Positions 16,527 through 25,356 of a stretch of 64,000 nucleotides of DNA are shown here, in pieces. Position 1 is the first letter of the stretch. Each line of letters starts with the position of its first letter. This DNA is from Paenibacillus sp. TCA20 (lineage in GTDB: Bacteria; Bacillota; Bacilli; Paenibacillales; Paenibacillaceae), in the NCBI RefSeq assembly GCF_000732325.1, contig NZ_BBIW01000017.1, positions 32,610 to 96,609 on the forward strand, written 5' to 3'. The position numbers and the translations under genes are program-made. A model generated the notes under the pieces. The model was not told the DNA's origin. It saw nothing but the letters and a program-made list of their open reading frames with translations, and ran no database searches.

Positions 16527-17312
16527 CTACAACAACAGCTGAGTCAGCACATGAATGCCCTGGTCCAGCACCAGTTTGGTCTCCGTACGCTGTACATGAT
16601 CGATTAGCGTAATTGGCATAAGTCCTGTCTCAGTCTCAGCTTCATTTAATGGGTCTGATTCGATTCGGATTGCATATCTCGGTGTGAGCTCATTTAATAT
16701 CTCGTTCGAGTATATTGTTCTGACTGTAATACCTGCCCCCTCAAGCTCAGCCGCCGCTCTGGATGCAGCAGTACTCGACTCAGGCGCAGCAAGCAGCGAG
16801 ATCAGCTCAGCCTGCTTCGTACAATTCGTCACTACCTGTTCCACTCTCAACTTCTCTATAGCTTGAAGGTCAATATTTAATTTCACCGCGGAATCCGAAG
16901 CTTTTGAAACGTACACAGACCGGGCAAGCAAGCTCTCACCTTGATCGTTAAAGATAGTGTAGATTACTATTTCTTCATCTCTGCTCTGTACCTCTATCTC
17001 TGAATCCGTTAGAAGAAGATGGGCGATTCCTGTTTTCTCGAAGGTCATTTCAGCTTCTTCAGCAGAGATTCCAGCTCTACGAAGCCACTCGGTATTCCAC
17101 TCCAGCTGAACAGGTATACCTAAGTGATCAAACAAATTGAGAGCTGCGACAAGCAGCTGTGCTTCTGCTTCATATCCCGCTTGTTTCGATATAGTGAGTG
17201 AGCAGGAGCGCTCCTTGAATCCGAATTTTTCCATTTCCTCATTTATAGTCGTTTGTCGTTCATTTCTTGGATGGGTTAATTCATTCCATTTCATCGATTG
17301 CATCTGTTTCAC
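16527..17312 (-). CDS. Unknown protein with HisRS-like anticodon-domain resemblance
   Basis: This 261-residue soluble protein has no signal peptide. The last part (about 175-245: AAPESSTAASRAAAELEGAG, then ITVRTIYSNEILNEL and YAIRI) resembles the Rossmann-like anticodon-binding domain of histidyl-tRNA synthetase. The earlier GYEAEAQLLVAALNLFDHLG resembles a HisRS segment too. Class II catalytic motifs 1 and 3 are not visible, so it is unlikely to charge tRNA. The start is uncertain: GTG at 17312 or ATG at 17303, with GGGAG upstream of both. It lies behind a leader with a terminator-like hairpin. The family is unproven. Confidence 0.45.
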   Translation of the reverse strand: MKQMQSMKWNELTHPRNERQTTINEEMEKFGFKERSCSLTISKQAGYEAEAQLLVAALNLFDHLGIPVQLEWNTEWLRRAGISAEEAEMTFEKTGIAHLLLTDSEIEVQSRDEEIVIYTIFNDQGESLLARSVYVSKASDSAVKLNIDLQAIEKLRVEQVVTNCTKQAELISLLAAPESSTAASRAAAELEGAGITVRTIYSNEILNELTPRYAIRIESDPLNEAETETGLMPITLIDHVQRTETKLVLDQGIHVLTQLLL

Positions 17313-17335
17313 CGTCTCCCTTCATTTGGCAAAAA

Positions 17336-17448
17336 TAAAAAACGCGCCGGACCCCATTGGTCCTGCGCGTTTCATCTATGCCGCAGGGGGGCCGAACGCG
17401 AAATGCGTTAGCCCACCTGTGAATAACGTAACAGGTGTGCTAACGCAG
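17336..17448 (-). promoter_or_regulatory. Candidate cis-acting RNA / transcription attenuator before the 16527-17312 gene
   Basis: Minus-strand order: hairpin GCGTTAGC...GCTAACGC with an inner ACCTGT/ACAGGT stem (17406-17447). A linker CCTGCG...CGCAGG (alternative antiterminator) follows, then a terminator ACGCGC-GGACC / GGTCC-GCGCGT with TTTTTT (17337-17375). The U-run lies before the coding start, not after a gene, so it acts in the leader. Two mutually exclusive pairings are the signature of attenuation. I do not recognise a known riboswitch class and no T-box core is present. Confidence 0.55.
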
Positions 17449-17665
17449 ATTAAAATGATAATATGGTTGTAAGCGAGATAATTTCATGAATTTCAATCTC
17501 CTTCAACAGGACAAATTTAAGTTGTTACTGATTATATATGATGCGGCTGAGGTCTGCAACATATATTTAGAGTCCATTTATGTACTTTCAAGAGCTTATT
17601 GTCTTATAATAAATTCTAGTAATAAGTCAGGTACCATGCATAACAGCATGGGGAAAGGAGTCCGC

Positions 17666-18421
17666 ATGCTTGCAGCAGAAAGACGACAATACATTATGGA
17701 CATTGCACAGAATGATAAACGTGTGCTGGTGTCGGAGCTTAGCCAGAAGTTCAATGTAACAGAAGAAACCATTCGGCGTGATCTGGAGAAGCTGGAGAAG
17801 GAAGGAATTTTGACCCGTACATATGGCGGAGCCATCATTAACAAACATACGAATGAAGACCTGCCTTTTGTAACTAGGCAGCGGGCCAATCTGGAGATCA
17901 AGCAAGCGATAGCCCGAAAGGCATTAAATTATATACACGACGGCGAGACATTAATGATGGACCCCAGCTCCAGTTCTATGGAGCTCATGAAGCTCCTTAA
18001 GCACCGAAGCCATTTAACAATTATAACGAATTCCGCCGTCTCCATGCATGAGCTGGCAAGCACAGGACACCAGATGATATCAACCGGGGGTACCCTGCGA
18101 GCATCCTCATTGTCTTTGACAGGCACGGTTGCACAGGATACCGTGCGCAAATATCACGTGGACAAGCTTATCTTGAGCTGTAAAGCTCTCTCGTTGAATA
18201 AAGGGATCATGGACTCCAATGAGCCGGAAAGTGAACTTAAGCGAACGATGCTTCAGCAGGCAGCTAAGGTGATTTTGCTCGCAGATCACACCAAATTTGA
18301 TAAGACTGCCTTTGTTCAATTAGCCAGCTTCTCAAATATTGACATGCTCATCACTGACCAAGAGCCTGCCCCAGAATGGATTCAGCTTCTGCAGGATCAA
18401 GAGATTGAGCTTGTATATTAA
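17666..18421 (+). CDS. DeoR-family transcriptional regulator
   Basis: This 251-residue protein has an N-terminal HTH of the DeoR type (RRQYIMDIAQNDKRVLVSEL, then FNVTEETIRRDLEKLEKEG). The C-terminal sensor domain (about 75-235) carries the phosphosugar-binding pattern (TIITNSAVSMHEL, STGGTLRASSLSLTG). DeoR proteins usually repress sugar or nucleoside catabolic genes and respond to phosphorylated intermediates. The ATG at 17666 has AAAGGAG five bases upstream; the longer upstream frame has no ribosome site. No adjacent sugar operon is present, so the target is unknown. Confidence 0.85.
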   Translation: MLAAERRQYIMDIAQNDKRVLVSELSQKFNVTEETIRRDLEKLEKEGILTRTYGGAIINKHTNEDLPFVTRQRANLEIKQAIARKALNYIHDGETLMMDPSSSSMELMKLLKHRSHLTIITNSAVSMHELASTGHQMISTGGTLRASSLSLTGTVAQDTVRKYHVDKLILSCKALSLNKGIMDSNEPESELKRTMLQQAAKVILLADHTKFDKTAFVQLASFSNIDMLITDQEPAPEWIQLLQDQEIELVY

Positions 18422-18429
18422 CACGTCAA

Positions 18430-18477
18430 TCCGCCAATGCCTATGAACCATAATTCCGGCACTGGCGGACCTTTTTA
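18430..18477 (+). terminator. Terminator of the deoR-type gene
   Basis: TCCGCCAATGCC / GGCACTGGCGGA is followed by CCTTTTTATT. Confidence 0.8.
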
Positions 18478-20046
18478 TTATTCTTTTCTATAAATCCATT
18501 CACCTGAGTTCGCATCTATATATACAGTACGTGTATGAAGGACCTCTGCCTCGCTCTTGTACTTCACCACAGGTTCATATACCAGCTTATATTCCTTCTC
18601 TCCCGTAGACGCGGTATGTAAGAACCATTTCAGCTGTACATCCAACTTCTGGCTATATCTTTGATACGCTTCCTCTGTCGTAAGCTTCGGTTGGTGCTCC
18701 ACGGACATTAACTCTGTTATCAAATGTGGACTTATCCCCCGGTAGCTGCTAATTCGTCCGTTTCTTGTATTTACAACGATCATAACTTGCTCGTAAGCTA
18801 CCTGAATACCGGACATAAATAAAGGGTAGAAGAAGAATTCCTTTTTACTCGGCTCCTCATTCTCCAGGTCGCTATCCATTTCTCTATGCAATAAAGCCCC
18901 ATGCTCTGGAAAAACATCTGCAAGAAAAAGCTCGGCGATCTCCCTGCAAGCTGACCTGCCAAGCGCCTCCTGCAATGTCTCCGTTTCCCCTTCCTGTTCA
19001 AATGCATGAAATGCTAGAAGGCGGCTTGTGTTTTTATCAATGGAGAGCTTGCAAGAATAAATCATCCGGTCGAATATTTTGCCCCATCTATGTTTAAAGT
19101 AAGCTTCTGTCTGAAGCGGGTTTGGTTCTTGAGCAGCGTCTTGATCCATTTCTCTATTCTGGTTCCTTAATGCATATAAACAGCGGATCTCTCCTTCTTC
19201 ATCCTTCATTTCTTCCCGCTCAAAAATGGACAAATCTATCCCTAAACGTTCCTCCCACTTCTTAAGCGCGGAATCTATAGAATCAGACACAGTCTCGCAT
19301 TGAAGTTTCAGTTCAGTGAAGGATTCATCACCTGCTTGTACCATAGGCTCACTTCTAGGCAATCTATAATGATCTTTATCGAATAGATCCTCACCCGTAA
19401 CTGCACAGATGATTTGTCGTTCAGGAACTGCGGTGTATACAAGCTTAAATGTGGAGTCTGAGCCTTGGTAATCATATATCGTCGAATAAAAATATTGAAT
19501 TCTTAGCTCCATGTCAAATGCGCTCAACAGATTCGCTCTAATCATGTCGGGTTCGATCACCTCATGGGGCCAATGAGGGATTGCTGCGGAAATAGACTTA
19601 TTACCTTCAAATCTAAATCTGAATAAGTCCAAGTCTCTGGTAAAAATAAACTCGCAGCCCGTATGAGGGAGTGGAAGGCCTCCGATCTGCAGTCTATAAT
19701 CCACCTTCACTTTATCCTCAATATATTTTATTTCGTTAAACATATAACGATCCGGTTCTTGTAAGTACTGCTCCAACATTTCCTGCGCCCTATCCTTTAC
19801 ACTTCTATCAGAAGGTGAGCTGAACGAAGACAGTTCTGCTTGTCTATCTTTTTGTAGTCTTAAAAGTTCCTTGCTGTGGAGATCCAAATCAACCTCAATG
19901 GTTTCCTCTACATTGTCAGAATTCTCCCACACAAATACCCGGTACTGTGCATTCTCCTTCGGTATACTATCCTCCATGACCAAAGTGTAATGCGTCGGTG
20001 GATCAGCATACTTCTCAGCAAGCCTGCGCAGATGATCGTAGTCCAT
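18478..20046 (-). CDS. Cytoplasmic YcdB/YcdC-like repeat protein
   Basis: This 522-residue acidic protein has no signal peptide or membrane helix. It contains PepSY/YcdB-YcdC-like modules: repeated blocks of a helix followed by beta strands ending in phrases such as GRISSYRGISPHL (about 427) and TVYIDANSGEWIYRKE at the C-terminus. Relatives are usually exported. This one begins directly with MDYDHLRRLAEKYADPPTHY, so it may be cytoplasmic or a non-secreted variant. Proteins of this group are thought to bind or inhibit peptidases, but the function here is unknown. It is monocistronic, convergent with the DeoR gene. Confidence 0.6.
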   Translation of the reverse strand: MDYDHLRRLAEKYADPPTHYTLVMEDSIPKENAQYRVFVWENSDNVEETIEVDLDLHSKELLRLQKDRQAELSSFSSPSDRSVKDRAQEMLEQYLQEPDRYMFNEIKYIEDKVKVDYRLQIGGLPLPHTGCEFIFTRDLDLFRFRFEGNKSISAAIPHWPHEVIEPDMIRANLLSAFDMELRIQYFYSTIYDYQGSDSTFKLVYTAVPERQIICAVTGEDLFDKDHYRLPRSEPMVQAGDESFTELKLQCETVSDSIDSALKKWEERLGIDLSIFEREEMKDEEGEIRCLYALRNQNREMDQDAAQEPNPLQTEAYFKHRWGKIFDRMIYSCKLSIDKNTSRLLAFHAFEQEGETETLQEALGRSACREIAELFLADVFPEHGALLHREMDSDLENEEPSKKEFFFYPLFMSGIQVAYEQVMIVVNTRNGRISSYRGISPHLITELMSVEHQPKLTTEEAYQRYSQKLDVQLKWFLHTASTGEKEYKLVYEPVVKYKSEAEVLHTRTVYIDANSGEWIYRKE

Positions 20047-20123
20047 ATTTCATCCCTCCCATATATTAGAAGTCATCTTCCTCTTTCAATATACAGCATA
20101 GATGTACTAATATCACATATCAC

Positions 20124-20168
20124 AAAAAACAGACCGTCCCGACATGCATCGGAACGATCTGTTTTTTT
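20124..20168 (-). terminator. Terminator of the marR-MFS operon
   Basis: AACAGATCGTTCCGATGC / GCATGTCGGGACGGTCTGTT (imperfect) with a T-run on the minus strand, just after the efflux gene stop. Confidence 0.8.
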
Positions 20169-20215
20169 GCATAGCTCTGCACCCGTTCTACACCAGGACT
20201 CCCATCAACCTCGCC

Positions 20216-21406
20216 TCAGCCTCTAATTCGTACATCGGTTCTTGCCCGAAGTGCGAGAATAAAGCACAGGAATAAAATAATGCTTGCTGATATATACGGA
20301 AAGTTAATATTGATATCAAATAGGAATCCGGCGATCACTGGTCCGAGTACGTTACCCATACTCGTAAATGCCGAGTTAAGTCCAGCAATATAGCCCTGCT
20401 GCTCCATTGCCATCTTGGACATCTGGGTACTCAGCGTCGGTCTCAATATATCCATGGATAAAAATACGATAAAAGTAACGACGAGGATGAGCCAGTAGTT
20501 GTGCACGAACAGCGTCAAGATAATGAACAGTCCGGCAGCAAACAAACAGACGGCTACCACGTTCTTCTCTCCGAATTTATTTAGAATCCAGCTAAAGATC
20601 GTGACCTGCACCACTGCACCAGCTATTGAGCCAAATGTAATAATAATGGCAATATCCCGTGTCGTAAATCCAAACTTCTCATCGACGAACAAGCTGAATA
20701 CCGTTTCATAATTGGCAAGTCCAAACGAAGCAACGAACACAATAATGAGTGCCAGGAAGTAGGGCTCACGATAAGAATAGCGCAGTTGAGTGAACAGGCT
20801 TTGACTCGGGAGCTTCACCACTTCCTCCTCGCTCTCCGTGCTGCGCTTGGATTCTGGCAGAACCAGCAGCGTAATTACCGCTGCCACCACACCTGCTGCG
20901 GCTGCTGCATAAAAAGGAACCCGGACGCCATATTCGGCCAGAAATCCACCAATCCCTGGACCGATAATAAATCCGGTTGTTATGGCCGCATTAATATATC
21001 CCATTCCCTTGGCCCGCTCTTCACCAGAAGTAACATCCGCCGTGTAGGCCATGACAGCAGGCATAATCAGCGCAGCCCCAATACCTCCCAGGAATCTGGC
21101 AAGGAAGAGAAGCAAGGCTGTATTCGACATTCCAAACATAAGCTCGGATATGGCGAAAATGACCATCCCGATGATAATAATTTTTTTACGGCCAAGTGCA
21201 TCCGACATCCTCCCTGCAAGCGGCGAGAACAAGAACTGAGTCATTGAAAAGGCTGCGACAAGCAGCCCTACAATGCTTCCGCTCATGGATAGCTCCTTCA
21301 TGAAGGTGGGCATGACCGGAACAACGAGTCCTATTCCTGTGAAAACGATAAATATATTTAGCATCAACAGGAGAATCGCTCCCCTGTTTCTTAACATCAG
21401 TGACAT
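20216..21406 (-). CDS. Major facilitator multidrug efflux transporter (NorA/Bmr type)
   Basis: The 396-residue, 12-helix MFS drug/H+ antiporter carries the motif A loop GRMSDALGRKKIIIIG (about 65-80) and motif C GFIIGPGIGGFLAEYG (about 145-160). The closest recognisable relatives are the NorA/Bmr group, which expel fluoroquinolones, dyes and cationic drugs. I chose the ATG at 21406, with GGAGG 11 bases upstream; a TTG seven codons earlier overlaps the ribosome site. It follows a MarR gene by about 35 bases, and the pair share one operator upstream. Confidence 0.85.
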   Translation of the reverse strand: MSLMLRNRGAILLLMLNIFIVFTGIGLVVPVMPTFMKELSMSGSIVGLLVAAFSMTQFLFSPLAGRMSDALGRKKIIIIGMVIFAISELMFGMSNTALLLFLARFLGGIGAALIMPAVMAYTADVTSGEERAKGMGYINAAITTGFIIGPGIGGFLAEYGVRVPFYAAAAAGVVAAVITLLVLPESKRSTESEEEVVKLPSQSLFTQLRYSYREPYFLALIIVFVASFGLANYETVFSLFVDEKFGFTTRDIAIIITFGSIAGAVVQVTIFSWILNKFGEKNVVAVCLFAAGLFIILTLFVHNYWLILVVTFIVFLSMDILRPTLSTQMSKMAMEQQGYIAGLNSAFTSMGNVLGPVIAGFLFDININFPYISASIILFLCFILALRARTDVRIRG

Positions 21407-21441
21407 GTGTCTTAAGTCCTCCGTCAATATTCGTGTGTAGA

Positions 21442-21888
21442 TTACATCTCTAGTTTGCTCTTCTTAATAATCTTGTTGATTTCTTCCATCGTTTCTGTCA
21501 TTTGAATCAATTTAGGCAGGTCGATCTTCGAATAATATTTGTCAATCATCACCTGATCAATTTGTGCCAGCTTCGTAATAAACGACTGACCTTGCTCATC
21601 AAGCACGATAAAGGACTCTCTTCGGTTATCCGGGTTCACCTGCTTCAGAATCATCTTTTCCTGCTCAAGCTTGGTCAGGACCTGACTGACAGCACTTTTG
21701 GTAATGTCAAAAGCTTGTGATATCTCGTTCGCTGTAATTCGCTCGTGCTTGGATATATAGATGAGAATGACCTCCTGCTGAGAAGTCAGATTATAGTCAT
21801 CTAAATCCTTCACTTCTTTAGTAATCAGTACATTAAACTCATCGAGCACCTGATTCATCCGTGTAACCACCTGGATATAATCATTCAT
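21442..21888 (-). CDS. MarR-family repressor of the adjacent efflux gene
   Basis: This 148-residue winged-helix protein has the recognition helix ANEISQAFDITKSAVSQVLT (about 53-72) and a DNRRESFIVLDEQG wing (about 86-99). There are no Cys residues, so control by ligand rather than oxidation is likely. It is the first gene of a two-gene operon with the NorA-like pump. A perfect 13-bp inverted repeat lies about 70 bases upstream, most likely its own operator. Confidence 0.87.
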   Translation of the reverse strand: MNDYIQVVTRMNQVLDEFNVLITKEVKDLDDYNLTSQQEVILIYISKHERITANEISQAFDITKSAVSQVLTKLEQEKMILKQVNPDNRRESFIVLDEQGQSFITKLAQIDQVMIDKYYSKIDLPKLIQMTETMEEINKIIKKSKLEM

Positions 21889-21958
21889 GTATTTAATATC
21901 AGCCCCTTTGCAGAGGATTCGGCTAACTTCCTCTTATGATTAAAAATTGACATCACAA

Positions 21959-21989
21959 GTACAGTTTAGTTCAGTTAACTAAACTGTAC
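21959..21989. promoter_or_regulatory. MarR operator (perfect inverted repeat)
   Basis: GTACAGTTTAGTT, a 5-base spacer, then AACTAAACTGTAC: 13-bp arms with no mismatch. The position upstream of the marR-efflux operon supports autoregulation. Confidence 0.75.
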
Positions 21990-22049
21990 TAAACCAATAT
22001 AGAGACACTTTGGAAACTTGTCAATGAATATTGATGGCATTGTACAATA

Positions 22050-22079
22050 AACCGGATGATCACGATGGATCATCCGGTT
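22050..22079 (-). terminator. Putative terminator after the GH2 gene
   Basis: The hairpin AACCGGATGATC / GATCATCCGGTT lies close after the stop codon. The T-run is short, so efficiency is uncertain. Confidence 0.5.
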
Positions 22080-22089
22080 GTCGCACTTA

Positions 22090-23847
22090 CTATGCTTTAC
22101 CCAGCACGATTGCTTTAATCGTCTCCAGCGGCAGCTTAGGCACCCGATCATAAGTGAGTAGTCCGTTGATCTCTTGCTCCACATCTGTAAGCTGTGTATA
22201 ACAGAAGCCCTGTACTACACTTGAACGATGCAGCGGATCAATGACAGCCTGAAGGCGGGCCGCATAATCTTCATCATTCTCTGCACCAGAGTATCCCCAG
22301 CCCTCCCACTCACTCTTCTTATATGCAATGCCTCCAAATTCACTGACTAGAACCGGCTGCCCTTCATAAGGAAATCCCGTAACTGCCAGTTCCCTATTAG
22401 AAGGTCTTGAAGCCAGCACACGATCGATTGTCCGGTAACGCTCCTCTAATACTTCTTTACGCCATTCATAATCATGAATGTTAAACAGATCGGTCTTCGT
22501 CATTTCCCAGCCGTCATTCGAGACGACCAATCTCGTCGGATCCAGCGATTTCGTCAAATAGTACATCGCCAGCGCATGATATTGCTGCTGTTTATTGGCC
22601 CATATATTCGGGACCCCCCAGCTCTCGTTCAAAGGAACCCAGCCGATGATTGAAGGGTGATTATAATCTCGTTCAATCGATTCCTGCCACTCCTTCGTAA
22701 ACCGCTCCACATATTGCTCAGAGAATTCATAAGCATTCGCCGCTTCACTATACACGAGAAGTCCAAGCTTGTCGCACCAGTATAAGTATCTGGGATCTTC
22801 CAGCTTCTGATGCTTCCGTGCGCCATTGAAGCCCATAGCTTTCGTTAACTCTACATCCTGTTTAATCGCTGCATCGCTAGGAGGTGTAAGATTTCCATCC
22901 GGAAAATAACCTTGGTCCAGAACCAGTCTTTGAAAATACGGCCTGTTGTTCAGACACAGCTGTCCGTTCTCAATCGAGATCTTCCTCATACCGAAGTAGC
23001 TCTCCACTTGATCTACTACGCTTCCATCCTGAAGCAGCTCGAAGGTCACGTCGTACAAGTTCGGGTTCTCCGGTGTCCACCATCCGCCAAGTCCGTGATC
23101 GTTAAAGTCATGAAGCTGTATGGATCTGGTTTCACTGGCTGCAGTGACAAGGCACTGATCCTCTGCAATCAGCTTGCCTTTGAATTCGATACGAGTCTTG
23201 AGGTATTGCCGTGTCTTCAATTCAGAACGCTCAATAAACGCTTTGATCTCAATCTGTTTCCGATCAATATCCGGGGTCATACGCACTTTGGCAATGTAAG
23301 AAGGAGCTACCGGCTCCAGCCAAACCGTCTGCCAAATGCCGGTGGTACGTGTGTAAAAAATGCTCGCTGAATCCTGCAGCCAATACTGTTTCCCACGCGG
23401 AAGCGTCACATCTGTACTGTAATCCTGTGCTCGAACGACCACTTCATTCTTCCCATCTTGGATAAAAGGTGTAATATCTGCGCTAAACGGTGTATGTCCT
23501 CCGGAGTGTGTCATCGCCAAACTTCCGTTAATCCAAACAGAGGCCTCGTAATCCACGGCACCGAAATGCATTATGATGTGCTTCCCTTTATAATGGTCAG
23601 GCAGCTGAAATGACCTGCGATACCATACTAGATCATGAAAATCAGATTCGGCTATCCCGCTCAGCTTACTCTGATAAGCAAATGGTACTTGAATCCGCTT
23701 GGAGTACTTCTCTTGTCTCTCCCACCACTTCTCCTCGTCACCCTGCGCCTGATCATCAAATTCAAACTCCCACTCTCCATTAAGATTAAGCCATTCCTTA
23801 CGTATGAACTGAGGTCTTGGATAATCATTTCTATAACATTCTGACAT
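22090..23847 (-). CDS. Glycoside hydrolase family 2 protein
   Basis: The 585-residue enzyme has the GH2 order: sugar-binding jelly roll (about 10-175), Ig-like domain (about 180-275), TIM barrel (about 285-580). The acid/base Glu is in WVPLNESWG and the nucleophile Glu in VSEFGG. Family activities include beta-galactosidase, beta-glucuronidase and beta-mannosidase, and the exact sugar cannot be fixed here. It has no signal peptide, so it acts on imported sugars. The ATG at 23847 follows GGAGG, and the in-frame ATG five codons earlier lies inside that site. It is divergent from an HTH regulator that probably controls it. Confidence 0.88.
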   Translation of the reverse strand: MSECYRNDYPRPQFIRKEWLNLNGEWEFEFDDQAQGDEEKWWERQEKYSKRIQVPFAYQSKLSGIAESDFHDLVWYRRSFQLPDHYKGKHIIMHFGAVDYEASVWINGSLAMTHSGGHTPFSADITPFIQDGKNEVVVRAQDYSTDVTLPRGKQYWLQDSASIFYTRTTGIWQTVWLEPVAPSYIAKVRMTPDIDRKQIEIKAFIERSELKTRQYLKTRIEFKGKLIAEDQCLVTAASETRSIQLHDFNDHGLGGWWTPENPNLYDVTFELLQDGSVVDQVESYFGMRKISIENGQLCLNNRPYFQRLVLDQGYFPDGNLTPPSDAAIKQDVELTKAMGFNGARKHQKLEDPRYLYWCDKLGLLVYSEAANAYEFSEQYVERFTKEWQESIERDYNHPSIIGWVPLNESWGVPNIWANKQQQYHALAMYYLTKSLDPTRLVVSNDGWEMTKTDLFNIHDYEWRKEVLEERYRTIDRVLASRPSNRELAVTGFPYEGQPVLVSEFGGIAYKKSEWEGWGYSGAENDEDYAARLQAVIDPLHRSSVVQGFCYTQLTDVEQEINGLLTYDRVPKLPLETIKAIVLGKA

Positions 23848-23861
23848 GGTCTCTGCCTCCA

Positions 23862-23967
23862 TTAGTTAATTAATAAGTTAATTAAAATATCCTAAACGAA
23901 ACTTTACACAATCAAAATTATGCACCCTATGTATGAAAACGTCAACAATAAGTTGATTGATTAACTT
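23862..23967. promoter_or_regulatory. Operator-like repeats between the GH2 gene and its regulator
   Basis: Direct repeats TTAGTTAATTAA and TAAGTTAATTAA (23862-23885), and an inverted repeat AAGTT-8-AACTT (23950-23967). The shared AGTTAATTA / AGTTGATTGA core suggests one regulator binding both ends of the divergent promoter. Confidence 0.5.
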
Positions 23968-24019
23968 CAAAGTTATATAATTTGATCAAAATGATACTGA
24001 TGCAGAGGATAAACGACCT

Positions 24020-24922
24020 ATGAATATTCGTGTAAGTTCTGAGCATTTCCCCTTTCTTGAAGCTTTTGCTTCGGAAACGCGAGTTAAAATTATCGAGATG
24101 CTGAATGAAAAGCCTCGAAACATTAAAGATATGGCCGCTGAGCTGTCGCTATCGTCAGCCATGATCACCAAGCATATTCAGAAGCTGGAAGAGGCCGGAA
24201 TTGTGGGTACCGAAAGCTTGTCCGGAGCACGTGGAAGGCAGAAGATATGCCGGCTTATCCAGGACTCAGTCACCCTGCAATTCACCTCACCGGTAAGCAC
24301 AGATCGCAGCGGTTACTCGGTCAGTATTCCTGTAGGTCAATATACTCGCTATCAAGTCAACCCGACCTGCGGACTGGCTTCCGAGAGCGGCCTCATCGGC
24401 ATGATGGACGATCCGCGTTATTTCGCCGATCCTGACCATGTAATGGCCAAGCATCTATGGTTTGGCACCGGTTATGTTGAATATTCCATCCCCAACTATT
24501 TGGTAGGCGATCAAGCGATCAAGAGCCTTAGTATGACTCTTGAGATTTGTTCGGAAGCCCCTGGGTATAGTGAAGATTGGCCCTCGGATATTACATTTTA
24601 TATTAACGATACCGAGCTGGGCACCTGGACGTGTCCTGGAGACTACGGTCATGCGCCTGGTGTATTCACCCCTGGATGGTGGACACTCGGAACACAACAC
24701 GGCTTATTAAAAACAGTGATGCTCCGAGCAGAAGGAACCTTCCTGGATGGGATTCGGCTGTCGGATATAACTGCGAAGCAGCTAAATATTAAAAAAGGAG
24801 ACGAGATCCGTCTTCGGATCGAGTGCAGGCAGAACTCCGAGCACCCCGGAGGAATCAGCTTGTTCGGATCAGGATTTGGCAACTACAATCAGGATATTGA
24901 TATTCATGTCTTATATGAGTGA
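24020..24922 (+). CDS. ArsR-type HTH regulator with C-terminal beta-rich domain
   Basis: This 300-residue protein has a winged-helix domain in residues about 10-85 (ASETRVKIIEMLNEKPRNIK, then SSAMITKHIQKLEEAGIV) resembling ArsR proteins. Residues about 95-300 are beta-rich with many aromatic residues (GYVEYSIPNYL, GVFTPGWWTLGTQHG), suggestive of a carbohydrate-binding-like sandwich that could sense a sugar. It is divergent from a GH2 glycosidase across repeated operator-like sequences. The fusion of an ArsR HTH with such a tail is uncommon. Function is inferred from context. Confidence 0.65.
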   Translation: MNIRVSSEHFPFLEAFASETRVKIIEMLNEKPRNIKDMAAELSLSSAMITKHIQKLEEAGIVGTESLSGARGRQKICRLIQDSVTLQFTSPVSTDRSGYSVSIPVGQYTRYQVNPTCGLASESGLIGMMDDPRYFADPDHVMAKHLWFGTGYVEYSIPNYLVGDQAIKSLSMTLEICSEAPGYSEDWPSDITFYINDTELGTWTCPGDYGHAPGVFTPGWWTLGTQHGLLKTVMLRAEGTFLDGIRLSDITAKQLNIKKGDEIRLRIECRQNSEHPGGISLFGSGFGNYNQDIDIHVLYE

Positions 24923-24927
24923 CAAAG

Positions 24928-24976
24928 AAGCAGCAGAGCCTATGATTGTTCATCATAAAGCCCTGCTGCTTTTTCG
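24928..24976 (+). terminator. Terminator of the HTH regulator gene
   Basis: AAGCAGCAG / CTGCTGCTT arms with inner TATGAT/ATCATA pairing and TTTTT. It lies six bases after the stop. Confidence 0.85.
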
Positions 24977-25145
24977 ATGTTGCTTATCATTTAAGATGGT
25001 TTATATCTTGTATTACGCGGAAGCCTTGTTTTGTCATTAAGTTCTATCACTGTGTCTTTCGTGTTCTCTTTCTGATTGGTCTCTCCACTCAGCTTCTATC
25101 TATTATCTTTCTTCTCTTTCTACTATCTCACACTTTTAGCTCCGT

Positions 25146-25340
25146 TTATCGCAGGCTCTTGGGACGCATATCTGTCCAGTTCACTTCGATATAATTCTGG
25201 CATGCCAGCTTATTATCTGTACCGTACACGATCGTCCAGCCTGGTGGCACATCGATCATTTCCGGCCACATAGAATACTGCTCCTCATCGTTGATCAGCA
25301 CAACGAAGCTGCTATTTTCATTATCAAAAGGATTTGCCAT
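25146..25340 (-). CDS. MbtH-family NRPS accessory protein
   Basis: The 64-residue MbtH-like protein has FVVLINDEEQYSMWPE (about 12-27), PPGW (about 32), and the conserved C-terminal NWTDMRP. MbtH proteins bind and activate NRPS adenylation domains. AGGAGG precedes its ATG, which lies 16 bases after the NRPS stop, so it is the last gene of the dhb operon and should serve the DhbF adenylation domains. Confidence 0.93.
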   Translation of the reverse strand: MANPFDNENSSFVVLINDEEQYSMWPEMIDVPPGWTIVYGTDNKLACQNYIEVNWTDMRPKSLR

Positions 25341-25356
25341 GCTTCTTCCCTCCTAG

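Noticed and set aside
24946..25194. 82-codon hydrophobic plus-strand frame after the HTH regulator
   Set aside because: Starts inside the terminator region and runs into the MbtH gene; low-complexity Phe/Leu/Ser, no ribosome site.
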